NCBI RefSeq assembly: GCF_020421205.1
Contig: NZ_JAIZZH010000002.1
Coordinates: 372,001 to 436,000, forward strand
Source of the DNA: Hymenobacter pini
Lineage (GTDB): Bacteria > Bacteroidota > Bacteroidia > Cytophagales > Hymenobacteraceae
Direction: 5' to 3'
Length of the DNA: 64,000 nt
Position numbers and translations under genes: made by a program. Shown here piece after piece: positions 61,443-64,000 of the stretch (the first letter of the stretch is position 1; each line of letters starts with the position of its first letter). A model generated the notes under the pieces. That model had not been told where the DNA came from. It saw only the letters and a list, made by a program, of their open reading frames with translations, and did no database searches.

Positions 61443-61916
61443 ATGGCTCACTCCACTTTCCCGGTTATTGAGGCCCTGCGCACCACGGCGCAGCGGCTAG
61501 CGAAGGAGGCTCCGTACGAATGGGGCCATATGGGCAGCTGTAATTGCGGGCACTTGGCCCAAACCGTTACGGCCCTGCCCAAAGGTGAAATCCACGCCCG
61601 CGCCATGCAGCGTTACGGCGACTGGGACCAGCAGCTGCGCGACTACTGCCCCACCAGCGGCCTGCCCATCGACGAAACCATTGACGCCATGCTGGCCCTG
61701 GGCTTTACCCGCCAAGACTTGGCGCACCTGGAGCGGCTCTCAGACCCGGTTATTCGGGAAGCTATTCCGTTTGAGCGGCGCAACGCCCTCCGCCACAACC
61801 AGCGCGACGATGTGGTGCTGTACCTGCGCACCTGGGCCGCCCTGCTGGAAGCACAGCTTCTGGAGAAACTACCACTACCGGAGGTAGCCCCGTTGCCACT
61901 GGTTGAAGCGGTATAG
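61443..61916 (+). CDS. Conserved hypothetical protein
   Basis: A 157-residue soluble protein without signal or membrane segments. It starts MAHSTFPVIEALRTTAQRLA and contains WGHMGSCNCGHLAQTVT, a Cys-x-Cys-x-His cluster that might bind metal. Helical segments follow (IHARAMQRYGDWDQQLRDYC, IDETIDAMLALGFTRQDLAH, DDVVLYLRTWAALLEAQLLE). I recognise it only as a Bacteroidota-type hypothetical. Flanked by strong terminators, so monocistronic. Confidence 0.8.
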   Translation: MAHSTFPVIEALRTTAQRLAKEAPYEWGHMGSCNCGHLAQTVTALPKGEIHARAMQRYGDWDQQLRDYCPTSGLPIDETIDAMLALGFTRQDLAHLERLSDPVIREAIPFERRNALRHNQRDDVVLYLRTWAALLEAQLLEKLPLPEVAPLPLVEAV

Positions 61917-61941
61917 CCCGCTACTCAGCCGGGTAACATGC

Positions 61942-61979
61942 GCAAAAGCCCCGCTGGAACAGATCCAGCGGGGCTTTTG
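61942..61979 (+). terminator. Terminator after the hypothetical gene
   Basis: GCAAAAGCCCCGCTGGA and TCCAGCGGGGCTTTTGC form a perfect 17-bp stem with a 5-nt loop; also active toward the convergent small lipoprotein gene. Confidence 0.9.
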
Positions 61980-62013
61980 CTATTACTATCCCTTATAACG
62001 GAAAAAAGGAAGC

Positions 62014-62184
62014 TTAGTAGTTCACGTTGCTGCGCTGAGCCTCGCGGTAACCCTCCGGGCGGTGGCTACGCTTGTAGGCAGCATCAGCATTGGGGTCCTT
62101 CTCCGCATCGGGAGCCTGTGAGCAGGACGACAGGAACAACGAAGCGCCAGCGGCGAACAGGAAGAGCAGACGAAGTTTTTTCAT
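62014..62184 (-). CDS. Very small lipoprotein
   Basis: A 56-residue protein: signal KKLRLLFLFAAGASLFLSSC with lipobox LSSC, then a short polar mature part (SQAPDAEKDPNADAAYKRSH, RPEGYREAQRSNVNY). It resembles small unannotated Bacteroidota lipoproteins. The longer in-frame extension to 62325 is unlikely, since it runs through an AT-rich leader. Function unknown. Confidence 0.7.
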   Translation of the reverse strand: MKKLRLLFLFAAGASLFLSSCSQAPDAEKDPNADAAYKRSHRPEGYREAQRSNVNY

Positions 62185-62941
62185 AGCCCAAAGGTACGCA
62201 CCACGCCGAAACGGGGCAAGCACTTTGCTGGCAAGTCCACCGGCTGTAATTGGGTGGTTACTATCAGCCCAAGTTAACAATACTGCACCTCCGCCGCCTT
62301 CCTGCCGAGAGTAATTATCAAGCAATCACTTGATAACATCTGTAACAGACTCATTATATAACCAGCACGCATATCATATACTTTACAATACTGCACACCC
62401 GAGCACCTGCCATTGCTTACAGTGCACACGCATGATTATGTACTGCACACCCATGACCTTGGCTTCTCTGATTTTTGTGTCGCCGATTTATGCTTCTGGT
62501 CAAGAACAGAAGTTCAATGCCGCTCTTAAGGCCAGCCCACGCTTATAATAAAAGCGATTTATTCAGCTGACAAATAAGTTAGCATTGAAGCCCTACTTCC
62601 TGGTACTAATTTAATCACGTTGCAACCGAAATATTAAATCAATTAGATATAACAAAACCCTTTCTAAACTGCTATAAAGCCAAAATCAATAACTCTAATT
62701 CACACTTCATGTCACTATCAACAATTACATGATTTACAACAACTTATATATCTATAACAACCTGTTTTATCAATTCGCTTAGTAAGAACCTGCATATCAC
62801 GAAAACAATATGAACAGTGCTAATCCGCATTGCACAGCCATCAACCGATAGAAAACCTGTACTCAACCGCTGTACCAGGTTTTTAGCAGCCTGACAAATT
62901 GTATTCCTTTAATCCACCAAGATTCGTACCGGGCCGGAAAT
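62185..62941. other. AT-rich gene-free gap
   Basis: About 750 bases with a strong drop in GC compared with all flanking genes and no supported gene. A 72-codon open frame at 62330-62548 has no signal or family match. The duplicated phrase TACTGCACACCC occurs near 62390 and 62440, and ATCAAG-CAATCA-CTTGAT gives a small inverted repeat near 62319. Confidence 0.5.
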
Positions 62942-63574
62942 CTAGCGCCTTGCTGGGGAGGATGGCACCTCCGGCTGATAATCAGCGAATGTGCCGTCCT
63001 GGTAGAATATTACAATACGCCGGATTGTCTTTCCCGGTTCAGCTAATGCCTGTGCCCAATCGGCTCCAACTGGCTCATTAGCAGCCGCCTGCTCATTGGA
63101 TACTACGGTTGCTGATGGGACTACTGCGGCACGGAGTGGAGCTTCTGTTGGCTCAGAAGGAGAAGCTGCCACGGACACATCCGGAATAGAGCTTGGTTTG
63201 GCCTGACCAGCGCTTCGGATAGGCTCATCAAGCAAAGTATCCTTCGATTGCGCTACGGATGCCTGCAGGGGCTCTGTTTGTGGCTCTGGGGCTGGCTCTG
63301 CTACCGCAGGTTGCGTTTGGGCAACACGGCGCTTGGGCGTAGCAGCATCATGGATGGCCGGGCCTACTGATTTCATGGCACCAGTTCCATTCAACAGCCA
63401 AGTAGTAGAGACGTCGGGAAATGCGCTTAGGATCTTCTGCACCACTTCCAGGCTAGGCTTGTTCCGACCGCTCAGAATATGGCTGATAACAGGCCGAGAT
63501 ACCCCAATGGCATCGGCAAACTGCGTGGAGGAAAGCTGGCGGTCGGTCAGCAATTGGCGAATCCGATCAAGCAT
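62942..63574 (-). CDS. XRE-family HTH transcriptional regulator
   Basis: A 210-residue regulator. The N-terminal HTH_3 domain reads LDRIRQLLTDRQLSSTQFAD, AIGVSRPVISHILSGRNKPS, LEVVQKILSAFPDVSTTWLL, a form common in Bacteroidota. A long Pro/Ala/Glu-rich linker follows (TQPAVAEPAPEPQTEPLQAS), and a conserved C-terminal block RRIVIFYQDGTFADYQPEV ends the protein. The true start is ATG 63574; the TTG 6 bases upstream is less likely. A -7 box TACATTTG (minus strand, 63598-63605) and repeated GTTTACA motifs lie upstream, consistent with autoregulation. Confidence 0.9.
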   Translation of the reverse strand: MLDRIRQLLTDRQLSSTQFADAIGVSRPVISHILSGRNKPSLEVVQKILSAFPDVSTTWLLNGTGAMKSVGPAIHDAATPKRRVAQTQPAVAEPAPEPQTEPLQASVAQSKDTLLDEPIRSAGQAKPSSIPDVSVAASPSEPTEAPLRAAVVPSATVVSNEQAAANEPVGADWAQALAEPGKTIRRIVIFYQDGTFADYQPEVPSSPARR

Positions 63575-63592
63575 GAGCAAGTAAATAGGTAC

Positions 63593-63718
63593 GTTTACAA
63601 ATGTACTTCAAATAACTAGGCCGTATCTATCCCAAATTCACTTGTTACATATGACAACCATTACCATCTTCTGTTTACATTTATAAAATTCTGCTTCATT
63701 GTCATTACTTTGTTTACA
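63593..63718. promoter_or_regulatory. Candidate operator cluster upstream of the XRE regulator
   Basis: GTTTACA occurs at 63593-63599, TGTTTACA at 63672-63679 and 63711-63718, with a related TTGTTACATATGACAA at 63642-63657. The first overlaps the regulator's -7 box. Binding is inferred, not shown. Confidence 0.4.
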
Positions 63719-63883
63719 CATGTTAATACAATTGTTATCTATTCACCCACTCCCATTCTCCTGCTAGAGCAAACGGGTTTCTTTAATCACCACTCTGCAG
63801 TGCCCGCAATTCTGCTTACCGTATACCTGAGCAGTTCACAAGTCCTCGATTGCCTACTTATAGTATGCGTATCCTCAGGTCAC

Positions 63884-64000
63884 TATGTATAGATGGAATA
63901 GGCTGCCGCGTTATATGCATTGTGCTGGCTTCGCAACGCTGGCTTATACTGTGCTGAGCCAGCACAAGCTGCCGCTTCCCCAAGCTTCTGTAATGCCTGT
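63884..64000 (+). CDS. Possible partial CDS at the window end
   Basis: From ATG 63884 the frame stays open to the window edge: MYRWNRLPRYMHCAGFATLA then YTVLSQHKLPLPQASVMP, a signal-like N-terminus. GC rises again here. With only 39 codons visible, this is tentative. Confidence 0.3.

Noticed and set aside
62330..62548. 72-codon open frame in the AT-rich gap
   Set aside because: No homology, no promoter, and sequence composition typical of non-coding DNA.

Overview
The window is a 64 kb, GC-rich (visibly near 60%) chromosomal segment of a Bacteroidota bacterium, most likely Hymenobacter or a close Cytophagales relative. The evidence is a set of Bacteroidota-type promoters (TTG ... TAnnTTTG), T9SS sorting tails, a SusC-type plug/CarboxypepD_reg module, GH97, a DUF6377-type regulator, a GGM-rich GroEL tail, lipoprotein signals, and tRNA genes without an encoded CCA. 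No phage, CRISPR array, transposase or plasmid functions are visible.

Layout. 0-11 kb: housekeeping genes: the 3' end of groEL, a proton/peptide symporter, pckA, an S1/P1-type nuclease, rsmE, a DUF4159 protein, a lipid acyltransferase, a patatin, an MBL hydrolase and accA. 11-20 kb: a segment bracketed by two copies of a tRNA-Asp transcription unit that are identical over 168 bp. It carries a membrane TPR/HTH regulator, a T9SS-secreted SGNH hydrolase, and a GH97 plus GH13 pair for alpha-glucan breakdown. 20-28 kb: an ADP-ribosylglycohydrolase, a giant (2069 aa) alpha-2-macroglobulin with a SusC-like plug module inserted, and two tandem paralogous small basic secreted proteins.

28-45 kb: this is the most interesting region. 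All parts of what looks like an RNA-repair system lie on the minus strand: Hen1 (3'-terminal 2'-O-methyltransferase), Pnkp (kinase-phosphatase-ligase), two GS(x10)DxD nucleotidyltransferases, a 745-aa scaffold-like protein with a CGH/CxxC zinc site and a TerD-like region, and a 197-nt non-coding RNA just upstream of the scaffold gene. That RNA folds as a canonical tRNA acceptor/D-arm/T-arm whose anticodon arm is replaced by about 120 nt. The insert itself contains a second, miniature tRNA-like module with its own acceptor-like stem and a perfect T-arm. It resembles a Y-RNA-like tRNA mimic nested inside a tRNA-like RNA. Unrelated genes (GNAT, M28 peptidase, MBL-like protein, lipoproteins, OmpA) are interspersed, mostly on the plus strand.

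45-54 kb: cell-envelope and secreted proteins: an imelysin-like/di-haem peroxidase, a PhoX-type DUF839 lipoprotein, a choice-of-anchor I/Calx-beta T9SS protein and a GH1 glucosidase. 54-64 kb: a three-gene envelope operon (small membrane protein, LpxH-like phosphatase, glycosyltransferase), an ABC exporter pair, a Nudix hydrolase, an RhlE-type helicase and small proteins. The last part is an AT-rich gap and an XRE regulator with repeated GTTTACA motifs upstream.

Intergenic spaces carry a recurrent REP-like family (ends GTCATnCTGAGC / GCTCAGnATGAC) and many strong bidirectional hairpin terminators. Start codons were moved inward from the longest open frame wherever a signal peptide, conserved N-terminus or promoter argued for it; those choices are inference.
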